A stretch of 15,860 bases of DNA from JACVRW01 sp035645115 (GTDB lineage Bacteria > Actinomycetota > Thermoleophilia > Solirubrobacterales > Thermoleophilaceae): assembly GCA_035645115.1 (NCBI GenBank), contig DASQNF010000070.1, positions 1 to 15,860 on the forward strand. Reading direction: 5' to 3'. The translations under genes were made by a program, and so were the position numbers. This document shows positions 1 through 8,647 of this stretch, piece after piece (position 1 is the first letter of the stretch; every line of letters begins with the position of its first letter). Below the pieces are notes generated by a model. The model ran no database searches, was not told the DNA's origin, and was given only the letters and a program-made list of their open reading frames with translations.

Positions 1-1
1 G

Positions 2-22
2 AACGCGGTCAAGGGCTCCTGA
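2..22 (+). CDS. possible 3' end of an upstream gene
   Basis: The frame through positions 2-22 reads NAVKGS and stops with TGA at 20-22, 19 nt before the proposed pyrF start. Because pyrF is usually in a pyrimidine operon, this could be the tail of a preceding pyr gene such as pyrD, but six residues cannot identify a family. It could also be chance. Confidence 0.3.
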   Translation, partial: NAVKGS

Positions 23-41
23 CGAATACCGGCCGCAGGTC

Positions 42-986
42 TTGACCGGGGGCTTGCGGCCCTCGCATTTCGGTGACCGGCTGGCGGCGCTCGTGGAGGA
101 GCGCCGCAGCCGCGTCGTGCTCGGCCTCGATCCCGACCCCGCCCGGCTGTGGCCGGAAGCGCTCGAGCGGATCGGCGCGCCGGCCGGCGGCGGCCAGGAA
201 CGCAACTCCCCCCTGGCCCGCATCCGCACCGCGGAAGCCGTCAGGGAGCACTGCCGGGCGGCGATCGTGGCCGCCGGGCCGGCATGCGTGGCGGTCAAGA
301 CGCAGCTGGCCTGCTTCGAGCGGCTGGGTGCGCCCGGCTGGGAGGCGCTCGAGCAGGTGGCCGCGATCGCGCGCGACCACGGCCTGCTCGTGCTCGCGGA
401 CGGGAAGCGCGGCGACGTCCCGGTGAGCGCGCGCGCCTACGCGCAGGCGCTGGTGGGGCGGACGCCCGGACCGTTCGGCCCGGTCGAGGGCCTCGGCGCC
501 GACGCCTTCACCGCGAATCCGCTGCTCGGCCGCGACGCGCTCGAGCCGTTCGCGCAGGCAGCCGCGGAGAGCGGCGCGGGCTGCTTTCTGCTCGTCCGCA
601 CCTCGAACCTCGGCGCGGCGGAGCTGCAGGACACGGGTGAGCCCCCGCTCCACGAGCGCGTCGCACGCCTGGCCGACGAGCTCGGCGCGAGCCGGGTCGG
701 GGAATGCGGACTCTCGTGCGTCGGCGCGGTGGTGGGCGCCACTTGCCCGGACCATCTCGGGCGGCTGCGCGAGCTGATGCCGCGGGCGATCTTCCTGCTC
801 CCGGGGGTGGGCGCCCAGGGCGGACGGGTCGAGGACCTCGCGGCAGCGTTCAGGTCCCATCCGGCCGCGGGGCTCGTGACGGCGTCGCGCTCGATCGTAG
901 ACGCGCACGTGGAGCGGGGCGGCGAGCCCGCGGCCGCGGCCGAGGCCGCCGCAGAGGAACTGCGCAGCGCGGCGTGGAGCCTGTAG
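42..986 (+). CDS. pyrF: orotidine 5'-phosphate decarboxylase, type 2
   Basis: PyrF decarboxylates OMP to UMP, the last step of de novo UMP synthesis, in the cytoplasm. The 314-residue product is a TIM-barrel protein of the long type 2 class. The N-terminal strand reads VVLGLDPDP (25-33), KTQLACFERLG lies at 86-96, the catalytic Asp-Lys-Asp cluster is LADGKRGDV (118-126, Lys122), the phosphate-binding loop is PGVGAQGG (254-261) and ASRSI is at 281-285. There is no ATG near the N-terminus. TTG at 42 is chosen because it begins just before the conserved FGDRLAALV segment; the in-frame TTG at 54, right behind a run of five G, is an equally possible start. The frame is open to the left edge but the extra residues do not look like PyrF. 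A separate promoter-like element follows before the LysM gene, so pyrF may end its transcription unit here. Confidence 0.93.
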   Translation: MTGGLRPSHFGDRLAALVEERRSRVVLGLDPDPARLWPEALERIGAPAGGGQERNSPLARIRTAEAVREHCRAAIVAAGPACVAVKTQLACFERLGAPGWEALEQVAAIARDHGLLVLADGKRGDVPVSARAYAQALVGRTPGPFGPVEGLGADAFTANPLLGRDALEPFAQAAAESGAGCFLLVRTSNLGAAELQDTGEPPLHERVARLADELGASRVGECGLSCVGAVVGATCPDHLGRLRELMPRAIFLLPGVGAQGGRVEDLAAAFRSHPAAGLVTASRSIVDAHVERGGEPAAAAEAAAEELRSAAWSL

Positions 987-1053
987 GCCCCGCAGCTCCC
1001 CCGCACGGGCCCGCCAGCCGATCCCAAACGGCCGCTCACCGGCCCCCGCTCCC

Positions 1054-1059
1054 TATGCT
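1054..1059 (+). promoter_or_regulatory. putative -10 box (TATGCT) before the LysM gene
   Basis: TATGCT lies 26 nt before the ATG of the LysM gene, in a 99-nt gap after pyrF. The same hexamer precedes two minus-strand genes in this window, which supports it as a -10 element. No good -35 is visible. Just downstream is a perfect 12-bp palindrome, CGCGGCGCCGCG (1061-1072), then the ribosome-binding site GGAGA (1076-1080). Confidence 0.4.
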
Positions 1060-1085
1060 CCGCGGCGCCGCGCCTGGAGAACCGG

Positions 1086-1424
1086 ATGCCAGAACACAGA
1101 CGCCGAAGCCCCGCCCGCCTGCTGGCCCCCCTGGCCATCCTGGCGGTGGCGGCGGCGATCGCGGCGGTGCTGCTCAACTCGAGCGTGGTCGGCGACGAGA
1201 TCCAGGAGCCGACGACAGGCGCCCGCGATCGCCCGGCGCCCACCCCGACCGAGACCACGGCGCGCCGCCGGCCGCGCCGCGCCTTCTACACGGTGAAGCT
1301 GAACGACACGCTCGAGGCGATCGCCGCGAAGACAGGGGTCTCTGTGGGCCGGCTGCAGGCGCTCAACCCCCAGGTCGACCCCCAGGCCCTCGTGGCGGGC
1401 CAGCGGCTCAAGCTGCGCGAGTGA
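1086..1424 (+). CDS. membrane-anchored LysM domain protein
   Basis: This 112-residue protein has a short basic N-terminus, one hydrophobic helix (about residues 11-29, alanine/leucine/isoleucine rich), a Pro/Thr/Arg-rich linker (about 38-65) and a single C-terminal LysM domain (about 67-112, starting FYTVKLNDTLEAIAAKTGVS and ending GQRLKLRE). LysM domains bind N-acetylglucosamine-containing glycans such as peptidoglycan. The topology suggests a type II membrane anchor with LysM outside. There is no catalytic domain, so it may act as a wall-binding or scaffold protein. The ATG is preceded by GGAGA at 5 nt spacing. Its stop overlaps the GTG of the carboxypeptidase gene (GTGA), which implies translational coupling and a shared cell-wall role. 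Confidence 0.85.
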   Translation: MPEHRRRSPARLLAPLAILAVAAAIAAVLLNSSVVGDEIQEPTTGARDRPAPTPTETTARRRPRRAFYTVKLNDTLEAIAAKTGVSVGRLQALNPQVDPQALVAGQRLKLRE

Positions 1425-2647
1425 GGTCGTGGGGGCGAATCCCGCTCGCGCTGGCCGCGTTCCTGGCCGGCGCGCCGGCGGCGGCGCCCCCCGCGGCAGC
1501 CCAGAGGCCCTCGGAGCGCCCACCCGACGTCAGCGCGGCCGACGCGGCGATCGTCGTCGACGGGCGCGACGGCGAGACGATGTTCGCCAAGCGTGCCGAG
1601 CGGCGGCATTCGATCGCCAGCGCCACCAAGCTGATGACGGCCCTGCTGGCGCTGGAGCGCGCCCGCCCGCAGGAGGTGTTCACCGCGCCCGCCTACGACG
1701 CGCTTCCGGTGGAGTCGAAGATCGACCTCGCGGCCGGGGAGCGGATGCGCGTGCAGGACCTGCTCGAGGCGCTCCTGCTCGAGTCGGCGAACGACGCCGC
1801 GGTGGCGCTGGCCCACGGCGTCTCCGGCTCGCGCGAGGCCTTCGTCGCGGACATGAACGCGCGGGCCGCGGAGCTCGGCCTGGAGGACACGAGCTACGCC
1901 AACCCGATCGGGCTCGACCACCCGCAGAACTACTCGACCGCGGCGGACCTCGCCGCGCTGACGGTCGAGCTGATGCGGCGCCCGCGCTTCGCTCGCATCG
2001 TCGACATGCCGGCCGCCGAGCTCGAGTCCGGCGCCCGCCCGCGAGTGGTCGACAACCGCAACGGCCTCATCGCCGAGCACCCCTGGGTGAGTGGCGTGAA
2101 GACGGGTTACACGCTCGACGCCGGCTACGTGCTGGTGGGCGCGGCCACCGGCAAAGGGGGGGCAAAGGTCGTGAGCGTGGTGCTCGGCGAGCCGAGCGAG
2201 CCGGCGCGCGACGAGGACACCCTCGAGCTGCTGCGCTGGGGCCTCTCGCGCTTTCAACGGGTGCGGGTGCTCGACCCGCGGCGCCGGCTCGCGACCGCCT
2301 CGATCGAGTATCGCGACGACGAGCGCGCGCGGTTGGTGCCGGGGCGGGCGGTCACGATCACCCTCCGCGACGGCGAGCGGGTCCGCCGCAGGGTCCGGGC
2401 CCCCGACGAGCTGGAGGGGCCGCTCGCGGCGGGCGCCCGGGTGGGCGGCGTGACGGTGCTCGTGGACGGTCGCGCGGTTCGCCGCGTCCCGCTCGTCACG
2501 GCGGCGGCCGTCCCGGAGGCGGGGCCGCTTAGAGTGCTCACTTCGGTGCTTGGCCTTCCCCTGACCCTGCTGGCGCTGCTCGCCATCCTGCTGGCGGCCC
2601 TGATGCTCGCGGTGCGGCTGCCCCGCCGGATTCGGATTGTCCGATGA
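1421..2647 (+). CDS. serine-type D-alanyl-D-alanine carboxypeptidase (S11, PBP5-like)
   Basis: This exported penicillin-binding protein removes the terminal D-Ala from peptidoglycan pentapeptides and so limits cross-linking. The GTG start at 1421 overlaps the LysM stop and gives a 408-residue protein with a signal peptide (about 1-27, ending in an alanine/proline-rich stretch with AAAQ). The three catalytic motifs of the family are present in order: SATK (Ser67, Lys70), SAN (122-124) and KTG (227-229). A basic, Arg-rich beta domain follows (about 265-365). The C-terminus carries a hydrophobic helix (about 372-398) and a short basic tail, so the enzyme is probably anchored by a true transmembrane segment rather than the amphipathic helix of E. 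coli PBP5. The same frame is open far upstream, but that part lies over the LysM gene and shows no homology. The end overlaps the next gene by ATGA. Confidence 0.93.
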   Translation: MRSWGRIPLALAAFLAGAPAAAPPAAAQRPSERPPDVSAADAAIVVDGRDGETMFAKRAERRHSIASATKLMTALLALERARPQEVFTAPAYDALPVESKIDLAAGERMRVQDLLEALLLESANDAAVALAHGVSGSREAFVADMNARAAELGLEDTSYANPIGLDHPQNYSTAADLAALTVELMRRPRFARIVDMPAAELESGARPRVVDNRNGLIAEHPWVSGVKTGYTLDAGYVLVGAATGKGGAKVVSVVLGEPSEPARDEDTLELLRWGLSRFQRVRVLDPRRRLATASIEYRDDERARLVPGRAVTITLRDGERVRRRVRAPDELEGPLAAGARVGGVTVLVDGRAVRRVPLVTAAAVPEAGPLRVLTSVLGLPLTLLALLAILLAALMLAVRLPRRIRIVR

Positions 2648-3606
2648 TCATCACGGTCACGCTCAACGCCGCCATCGACAAGACGCTCGCCGTGCCGAAC
2701 TTCCGGCTCGGCCGGCGCCACCGCGCCGTCGAGCAGACGGCGATGGCTGGCGGCAAGGGCGTGAACGTGGCCCGCGCGCTGCGCGCGCTCGGACAGCCGG
2801 TGATCGCCACCGGGGTGGCAGGAGGGCCCACCGGCACCCGCATCGTGGAGCACCTGACCGAGGAGGGAATCCTCAACGACTTCGTTCGCATCCGCGAGGA
2901 GTCGCGCACCTCCACGGCCGTGGTCGACCCCACCAACGGCGAGCAGACCGAGATCAACGAGCACGGACCGCACGTCTCGGAGGGTGAGCTCGAGCTGTTC
3001 GTCGACAAGCTCCTCTACCTCGCCAAGGGCGCCGCGGTGTGCGTGTTCTCCGGCAGCCTGCCGCGCGGCCTCGACAGCGGCCTCTACGGGCGCCTGATCG
3101 AGGAGATGAAGCGCCTCGGCGTGACCACCGTGGTCGACTCCGAGGGCGAGCCGATGCTGCTCGCCACGCGCAAGGGCCCGGACGTGGTGAGCCCGAACGA
3201 GCTCGAGGCCGAGGGGCTCGTGGGCCACGAGTTCTCGGACGAGCAGGACCGGCGCACGGCCGTCCGGGAGATGGTCGAGCTCGGCGCCCGCGAGGCGATC
3301 ATGACGATGCCGGACGGCTGCCTCGCGATGATCGCCGACGGCGGCGAGCGGCGGCTCTTCCGCGCCACGCTCGAGGCGCTCGAGCCGGTGTCGGCCGTCG
3401 GGTCGGGGGACGCGTTCCTGGCGGGCCTCGTGGCTGCCCGCTACGCCGAGTGCGACGGGGAGGAATGCCTGCGCTTCGCCGTGGCCTGTGGAGCCGAGTC
3501 GACCCAGCACTTCGGGGCGGGCCAGGTCGAGCCGCGGGAGGTGGACCGACTGGCCCAGGAGGTGCGGGTGGAGGAGCTCGAGACCCCTGCGGTCCAGGTC
3601 GGTTGA
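2644..3606 (+). CDS. pfkB: PfkB-family hexose-phosphate kinase (1-phosphofructokinase/tagatose-6-phosphate kinase type)
   Basis: The 320-residue protein belongs to the ribokinase/PfkB superfamily, LacC/FruK branch. It starts MIITVTLNAAIDKT, has the first PfkB signature GGKGVNVARAL (36-46), a sugar-phosphate segment FSGSLPRG (135-142), SPNELEAE (183-190) and the second signature VGSGDAFLAG (252-261), where Asp256 is the expected catalytic base. It should transfer phosphate from ATP to a phosphorylated ketohexose (fructose 1-phosphate, fructose 6-phosphate or tagatose 6-phosphate); the sequence alone does not settle which. No PTS or fructose operon genes are nearby. Instead it is coupled to the carboxypeptidase by an ATGA overlap, so it may supply glycolytic flux generally. 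It ends 49 nt before guaB3. Confidence 0.88.
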   Translation: MIITVTLNAAIDKTLAVPNFRLGRRHRAVEQTAMAGGKGVNVARALRALGQPVIATGVAGGPTGTRIVEHLTEEGILNDFVRIREESRTSTAVVDPTNGEQTEINEHGPHVSEGELELFVDKLLYLAKGAAVCVFSGSLPRGLDSGLYGRLIEEMKRLGVTTVVDSEGEPMLLATRKGPDVVSPNELEAEGLVGHEFSDEQDRRTAVREMVELGAREAIMTMPDGCLAMIADGGERRLFRATLEALEPVSAVGSGDAFLAGLVAARYAECDGEECLRFAVACGAESTQHFGAGQVEPREVDRLAQEVRVEELETPAVQVG

Positions 3607-3643
3607 GCCCTGCTACGGTCAGCTCACCGTCCGCCGGCGAACC

Positions 3644-3649
3644 TAGGAT
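3644..3649 (+). promoter_or_regulatory. putative -10 box of guaB3-guaA (leaderless)
   Basis: TAGGAT fits the actinobacterial TANNNT -10 pattern and ends 6 nt before the guaB3 ATG (3656). That spacing would place the transcription start on or next to the start codon, giving a leaderless mRNA. The sequence between has no convincing Shine-Dalgarno site apart from the AGGA inside the hexamer. No clear -35 is visible. Confidence 0.5.
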
Positions 3650-3655
3650 CAGTCC

Positions 3656-4881
3656 ATGGAAGTTGAGATCGGGCGCGGCAAGAAGGGCCGCCGCGCATAT
3701 GGCTTCGATGACATCGCGATCGTGCCGAGCCGGCGCACGCGCGACCCGGACGACATCGACATCAGCTGGACGCTCGGCCCGTACCGCTTCGAGCTGCCGC
3801 TGATGGCCGCGGCGATGGACGGCGTCGTCTCACCCGAGACCGCGGCGATCGTCGGGCAGCTCGGCGGGCTCGGGGTGCTCAACCTCGAGGGGATCTGGAC
3901 CCGCTACGAGGACCCCGCGGCGGAGCTCGAGCGGATCGCAGGCCAGCCCAACGAGGTCGCCACCGCCCGGATGCAGCGCATCTACGCGGAGCCCGTCAAG
4001 GCCGAGCTGATCGGCGAGCGGATCCGCCAGGTCAAGGAGCAGGGCGTGGTGGCGGCGGCCTCGCTCACCCCGCAGAGGGTGCGCGGCTACTACGAGACCG
4101 CGATCGAGGCCGGGCTCGACATCCTCGTGATCCAGGGCACCGTGATCTCCGCCGAGCACGTGTCCACGCGCACGGAGCCGCTCAACCTCAAGGAGTTCAT
4201 CCGCGAGGTGCCGGTCCCCGTGGTGGTGGGGGGCTGCGCTTCCTATGCCACCGGCCTGCACCTGATGCGCACCGGCGCGGTCGGCGTGCTCGTGGGGGTC
4301 GGTCCGGGCGCCGCCTGCACCACTCGCGGCGTGCTCGGCATCGGAGTGCCGCAGGCCACCGCGATCGCCGACGTGGCCGCGGCTCGCTCGCAGCACATGC
4401 TCGAGACCGGCGAGTACGTGAAGGTGATCGCCGACGGCGGAATGCGCAACGGCGGCGACGTCTCCAAGGCGATCGCCTGCGGAGCGGACGCCGTGATGAT
4501 CGGCTCGCCGCTCGCTCGCGCCTATGAGGCCCCGGGGCGCGGCTACCACTGGGGCATGGCCACCTTCCATCCCACGCTGCCCCGCGGCGCGCGCGTCAAG
4601 ACCGCGCAGAACGGCTCGATCGAGCAGATCCTGCTCGGCCCCGCCCACGAGAACGACGGCACCTTCAACCTGATGGGCAGCCTGCGCACCTCGATGGCCA
4701 CCTGCGGCTACGAGGACATTCCCGCGTTCCACAAGGCCGAGGTGATGGTGGCGCCGGCGCTCCAGTCCGAGGGCAAGCAGCTCCAGCATGCGCAGGAGGT
4801 GGGGATGGGCGCAACCGCTGCGGCCGTGCCGCATCCCGCCGCCAACGGAGCGGCGGCGGCGGATCCGGCTCTCGTCGAGTC

Positions 4882-4885
<4 letters not shown>
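3656..4885 (+). CDS. guaB3: GuaB3 family IMP dehydrogenase-related protein
   Basis: This 409-residue TIM-barrel protein is of the IMPDH/GMP reductase family. The N-terminus has the AYGFDDIAIVPSRRT segment; the active-site loop is VGVGPGAACTTR with the catalytic Cys at 221; the phosphate-binding segment is IADGGMRNGGDVSKA (258-272) followed by GADAVMIGSPLA. No CBS pair is inserted after the first barrel strands, unlike classical GuaB. The C-terminal segment reads GTFNLMGSLRTSMATCGY (335-352) and lacks the Arg-Tyr dyad of the IMPDH catalytic flap. This pattern defines the GuaB3 subfamily of actinobacteria and cyanobacteria, whose reaction has been debated (IMP to XMP or related chemistry). Its 4-bp GTGA overlap with guaA argues for a role in GMP metabolism. 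A canonical guaB is expected elsewhere in the genome. The start is fixed by ATG 3656. Confidence 0.9.
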
Positions 4886-6513
<1,628 letters not shown>

Positions 6514-6553
6514 CGCCGGCGCAGGGCGGCGCGAGCGGCGGGCTCAGCCGGCG
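6514..6553. repeat. inverted repeat between convergent genes
   Basis: CGCCGGC (6514-6520) and GCCGGCG (6547-6553) can pair across a 26-nt G-rich loop in the short gap between guaA and the convergent downstream gene. It lacks a T tract, so a terminator role is only possible. Confidence 0.25.
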
Positions 6554-6993
6554 GCCCTCCGGAAGCTGACCTCGAGGTCGTCGTTCCAGGTCGAGCCGTC
6601 GCGGCAGAGCTCCCAGAGGCCGGAGATGGTCTCGCCGCCGTCCCCGAGGCGGCCGGTGAACCGTTGCGCGAAGCCGGGCTCGTCCCGCCACATCCTCATG
6701 ACGCCGTCGCTCATGCTCATCCCGTAGGTCCGCTGGACCCCCCGGGAGTCGAAGTAGTGCGCCGACAGCTGTTCGCTCTCGGCCGCCGCCCCGATGACGC
6801 TGATCGAGTCCGGGAAGTCCGGGTGATCGGAGCGCGAGCGCTGAATCAGGAACCGCCGGCCCTCGAGCCACTCGAACGTGGCGCGCCCCGGCACCACGGT
6901 CGACGGGTAGGCGGGATGGGTGGCCTCGAGCGACCACTCGCCCACCAGCACGTCCAGGGCCTCCAGAGCGGGATTTCGCGCGGGTTCCTCCAC
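6544..6993 (-). CDS. DUF1579-like small beta-barrel protein
   Basis: The 149-residue product opens with a short acidic N-terminus, then ALEALDVLVGEWSLEATHP (about 9-27). It continues with ATFEWLEGRRFLIQRS, HYFDSRGVQRTYGMSM, QRFTGRL and GLWELCRDGSTWNDDLEVSF. This order (LxGEW, FLIQR, HYFDSRG, RFTG, W..S.DG..W) is that of the DUF1579/lipocalin-like proteins common in soil actinobacteria. They are cytoplasmic, predicted to form a ligand-binding beta-barrel, and of unknown function. I chose GTG at 6993 because AGGAGG lies just upstream and the conserved domain starts soon after; longer extensions upstream run across the divergent promoter region. It is divergent from the SnoaL-like gene. Confidence 0.8.
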   Translation of the reverse strand: MEEPARNPALEALDVLVGEWSLEATHPAYPSTVVPGRATFEWLEGRRFLIQRSRSDHPDFPDSISVIGAAAESEQLSAHYFDSRGVQRTYGMSMSDGVMRMWRDEPGFAQRFTGRLGDGGETISGLWELCRDGSTWNDDLEVSFRRAAG

Positions 6994-6997
6994 CTTG

Positions 6998-7003
6998 CCT
7001 CCT
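6998..7003 (-). promoter_or_regulatory. strong Shine-Dalgarno AGGAGG fixing the GTG start at 6993
   Basis: On the minus strand AGGAGG is followed by CAAG and then GTG. It is one of the strongest ribosome-binding sites in the window and decides the start of the DUF1579-like gene, although the 4-nt spacer is short. Confidence 0.65.
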
Positions 7004-7035
7004 CGTTCTGAGTCGAGCGCGCATGTTCCCAGCCG

Positions 7036-7068
7036 GGCGCCGGGGGCGCCGCATCCCTCGGGCATACT
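7036..7068. promoter_or_regulatory. divergent intergenic control region
   Basis: The 84-nt gap between the DUF1579-like and SnoaL-like genes holds an inverted repeat GGCGCC-GGG-GGCGCC (7036-7050). It also has a -10-like CATACT (7063-7068, plus strand) 9 nt before the GTG at 7078; the same spot reads TATGCC on the minus strand. Both promoters probably lie here, but no -35 is clear. Confidence 0.35.
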
Positions 7069-7077
7069 GCCGAGCGG

Positions 7078-7476
7078 GTGTCGCAGGAGAACGTCGAGAA
7101 GACTCGAGCCTTCATCGCGGCCTACAACCGGCGCGACTTCGACTCGGCCATGGAGTGCTTCCACCCAGAGATCGAGTGGGTGCTCCCTGCCATGCAGCGG
7201 TCCGACTCGTGCACCGGTCCCGAGGAGGTCAGGCGATTCTGGGAGGGGCTCGAGGAGACGTTCGACGAGCTCAGGCTGGATCCGCAGGAGCTCGTGGACG
7301 CCGGCGACAAGGTGGCGGTGCGCCTGCGCTACTACGGCCGCGGCAGGGGAAGCGGCGCGGAGATCGAGACCGAGATGTACCACCAGGTCACGACGTTCGA
7401 CGACGGCGTCATGGTGCGGATCGAGTACTTCACGGACTGGGCCGGGGCCTGCAGGGCCGCCGGGCTGACCCCCTAG
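7078..7476 (+). CDS. SnoaL-like / NTF2-fold protein
   Basis: This 132-residue protein begins SQENVEKTRAFIAAYNRRDF (after the initiator) and continues MECFHPEIEWVLP, GPEEVRRFWEGLEETFDELR, and the C-terminal strands VAVRLRYYGRG, EMYHQVTTFDDGVMVRIEYFTDW. That layout, an N-terminal helix with DFDSAMECFHPEIEW and a closing four-strand sheet, is the SnoaL/ketosteroid isomerase-like NTF2 fold. Members bind hydrophobic ligands and some are isomerases or hydrolases; the substrate here is unknown. The GTG start at 7078 gives the usual family N-terminus. There is no good Shine-Dalgarno site, but a CATACT box lies 9 nt upstream, so the message may be nearly leaderless. Confidence 0.85.
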   Translation: MSQENVEKTRAFIAAYNRRDFDSAMECFHPEIEWVLPAMQRSDSCTGPEEVRRFWEGLEETFDELRLDPQELVDAGDKVAVRLRYYGRGRGSGAEIETEMYHQVTTFDDGVMVRIEYFTDWAGACRAAGLTP

Positions 7477-7500
7477 CGCTCAGGGAGCGGGGCCGCGGGG

Positions 7501-7550
7501 CTGCCGGCCCAGCGCTCGGAGGCGGGCCGCCTGACTGCCGGCCCAGCGCT
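7501..7550. repeat. 16-bp direct repeat, 34-bp period
   Basis: CTGCCGGCCCAGCGCT occurs at 7501-7516 and again, unchanged, at 7535-7550, in the 94-nt gap between the convergent SnoaL-like and GFA genes. A further AGCGCT sits at the SnoaL stop (7475-7480). Between the copies AGGCG-GGC-CGCCT could form a small hairpin. No coding role is seen. Confidence 0.55.
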
Positions 7551-7570
7551 AGATGGCCGGGAGCGAGCGC

Positions 7571-7981
7571 CTAATGGCGCCCGCGCGGGAAGCGCGGCAG
7601 GCCGTCCTCCGGTATCGCCTCCCAGTCGGGCGCCGACTCGAGCCACTGGCGCCACTGCGGCCGGATCCCCGGGTCGCCGTCGACCGCGCCCAGCCGGACG
7701 CCGATCACCTCCCCGCCGTCCGAGTAGAGGTGCCCCCCGCACTCGCCGCAAAAGGCCTTCGGCAGGCCGTCGGGCGGCGCCCAGACGCAAATGTGCTCCC
7801 GGCCGCGGACGATCGCGAACGCCTCGGCCGGCGCCTGCGCGTTCAACGACCAGAGCGCGCCGCTGCGGCGTTGGCAGCGCTTGCAGTGGCAGTAGCCTGC
7901 GCCCCGGAACGGCGCGCGGACCTCGAATCCGACGGCGCCGCAGGCGCAGCTCCCGGTCAGAGGCGCGGCGAGGGATGGCAT
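7571..7981 (-). CDS. GFA family zinc-binding protein
   Basis: The 136-residue protein is of the Gfa/CENP-V fold (glutathione-dependent formaldehyde-activating enzyme family). Its zinc ligands are visible: Cys12 and Cys14 (GSCACGAV), Cys31, Cys33 and Cys36 (YCHCKRCQRRSGA), and Cys78 and Cys81 (AFCGECGGHLY). The C-terminal part has IGVRLGAVD and a Trp-rich tail ending FPRGRH. Most actinobacterial members are uncharacterised and the bacteria usually lack glutathione, so a true formaldehyde-glutathione activity is unlikely to be safe to assign. The start is ATG 7981, with a TACGCT box 6 nt upstream and no Shine-Dalgarno site, which suggests a leaderless message. It lies downstream of the ArsR-AHSA1 operon but is separated from it by a strong hairpin. 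Confidence 0.88.
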   Translation of the reverse strand: MPSLAAPLTGSCACGAVGFEVRAPFRGAGYCHCKRCQRRSGALWSLNAQAPAEAFAIVRGREHICVWAPPDGLPKAFCGECGGHLYSDGGEVIGVRLGAVDGDPGIRPQWRQWLESAPDWEAIPEDGLPRFPRGRH

Positions 7982-7987
7982 GCCGGG

Positions 7988-7993
7988 AGCGTA
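7988..7993 (-). promoter_or_regulatory. putative -10 box of the GFA gene (TACGCT)
   Basis: TACGCT on the minus strand ends 6 nt before the ATG of the GFA gene, the same geometry as TAGGAT before guaB3. No clear -35 was found at 17-18 nt. Confidence 0.4.
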
Positions 7994-8060
7994 GCCCCGC
8001 GAGACCCTCGCAGGCCCGGGCCTATTGCAAATCGCCGCGAGCCCGGGAAGCCGCCGCAGC

Positions 8061-8092
8061 TCGGGAAGCCGCTCGGAGGAGCGGCTTCCCGA
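8061..8092 (-). terminator. perfect 14-bp stem-loop after the ArsR-AHSA1 operon
   Basis: TCGGGAAGCCGCTC (8061-8074) pairs perfectly with GAGCGGCTTCCCGA (8079-8092) around a GGAG loop. It lies 43 nt beyond the AHSA1 stop and before the GFA gene's own -10 box, so it probably ends the minus-strand operon. No T tract follows on either strand. The left-arm core CGGGAAGCCGC has an extra direct copy at 8044-8054, which could form a competing structure. Confidence 0.6.
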
Positions 8093-8134
8093 TGGCGGTC
8101 CTGGAGCCCTCGAGCTCCGTCGCGCGCCGAGCCG

Positions 8135-8647
8135 TCAGCGGGCGGCGAGCCGCGCGAGCAGCTCGTCGAGGCGAGCGTAGGTCTCGTTCAGCCCGCGCTC
8201 CATGCCCGACGCGAGCATGCCGTCGCGCTCCTCGACGGTGTGGAAGATCGAGGTCGTGGTGACCTTGGTGCGCTCGCCGAGATCCTCGAAGACCGCGGTC
8301 TCGACCGAGACGTGGCCCGGCATGCCCTCCCACTCGAAGGTCTGCACGATCCGCTCGGGCGGGGTGACCTCGCGGTAGCTGCCGTGGAAGCCGGAATCGC
8401 CCCGCTCCGGGTCGCTTATGACGAAGCGCCAGCTTCCGCCGGTCCTGACGTCCATCCGGTCCACGGTGGTCGTGGTGCCGTACGGTCCCCACCACTCCGG
8501 GATCAGCTCCGGGTCGGTGTAGGTCGCGAACACGCGGTCCCGCGGCGCGTCGAACACCCGCTCGACGCGGATCTCGCGCTCGCTCGGCGTGCTGAGGGCT
8601 GCCGGGGTGGCGGTGCTGCTCCCTGCCTGCTGCTGGCCGCTGGTCAC
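8135..8647 (-). CDS. AHSA1-type SRPBCC domain protein
   Basis: The 170-residue product has a polar N-terminal leader (about 1-24) and an AHSA1/SRPBCC (START-like) domain: REIRVERVFDAPRDRVFATY, DPELIPEWWGPYG, GGSWRFVI, FHGSYREVTPPERIVQTFEW, and a C-terminal helix with ASGMERGLNETYARLDELLA. The family forms a helix-grip cavity that binds hydrophobic ligands; its activity is usually unknown. The GTG start at 8647 overlaps the arsR stop (GTGA) and is preceded by AAAGGAG (8655-8661) at 7 nt spacing. The coupling to an ArsR regulator is a very common arrangement, in which the SRPBCC protein is the regulated effector. Confidence 0.9.
   Translation of the reverse strand: MTSGQQQAGSSTATPAALSTPSEREIRVERVFDAPRDRVFATYTDPELIPEWWGPYGTTTTVDRMDVRTGGSWRFVISDPERGDSGFHGSYREVTPPERIVQTFEWEGMPGHVSVETAVFEDLGERTKVTTTSIFHTVEERDGMLASGMERGLNETYARLDELLARLAAR

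Noticed and set aside
437..1258. Long minus-strand open frame across pyrF and the LysM gene
   Set aside because: It is Arg/Ala/Ser-rich without family features and lies opposite well-supported genes. Such frames are a by-product of GC-rich codon use.
704..1420. N-terminal extension of the carboxypeptidase frame
   Set aside because: The frame is open but overlaps pyrF and the LysM gene, is low-complexity, and would bury the signal peptide that begins right after GTG 1421.
2254..3510. 418-codon minus-strand open frame opposite the PfkB kinase
   Set aside because: Its composition (His/Arg/Ala/Leu-rich) and lack of motifs mark it as the antisense shadow of the kinase and carboxypeptidase genes.
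7571..7981. GFA-family protein as a glutathione-dependent formaldehyde detoxification enzyme
   Set aside because: The zinc motifs fit the family, but actinobacteria generally lack glutathione and no formaldehyde genes are nearby, so only the family name is kept.
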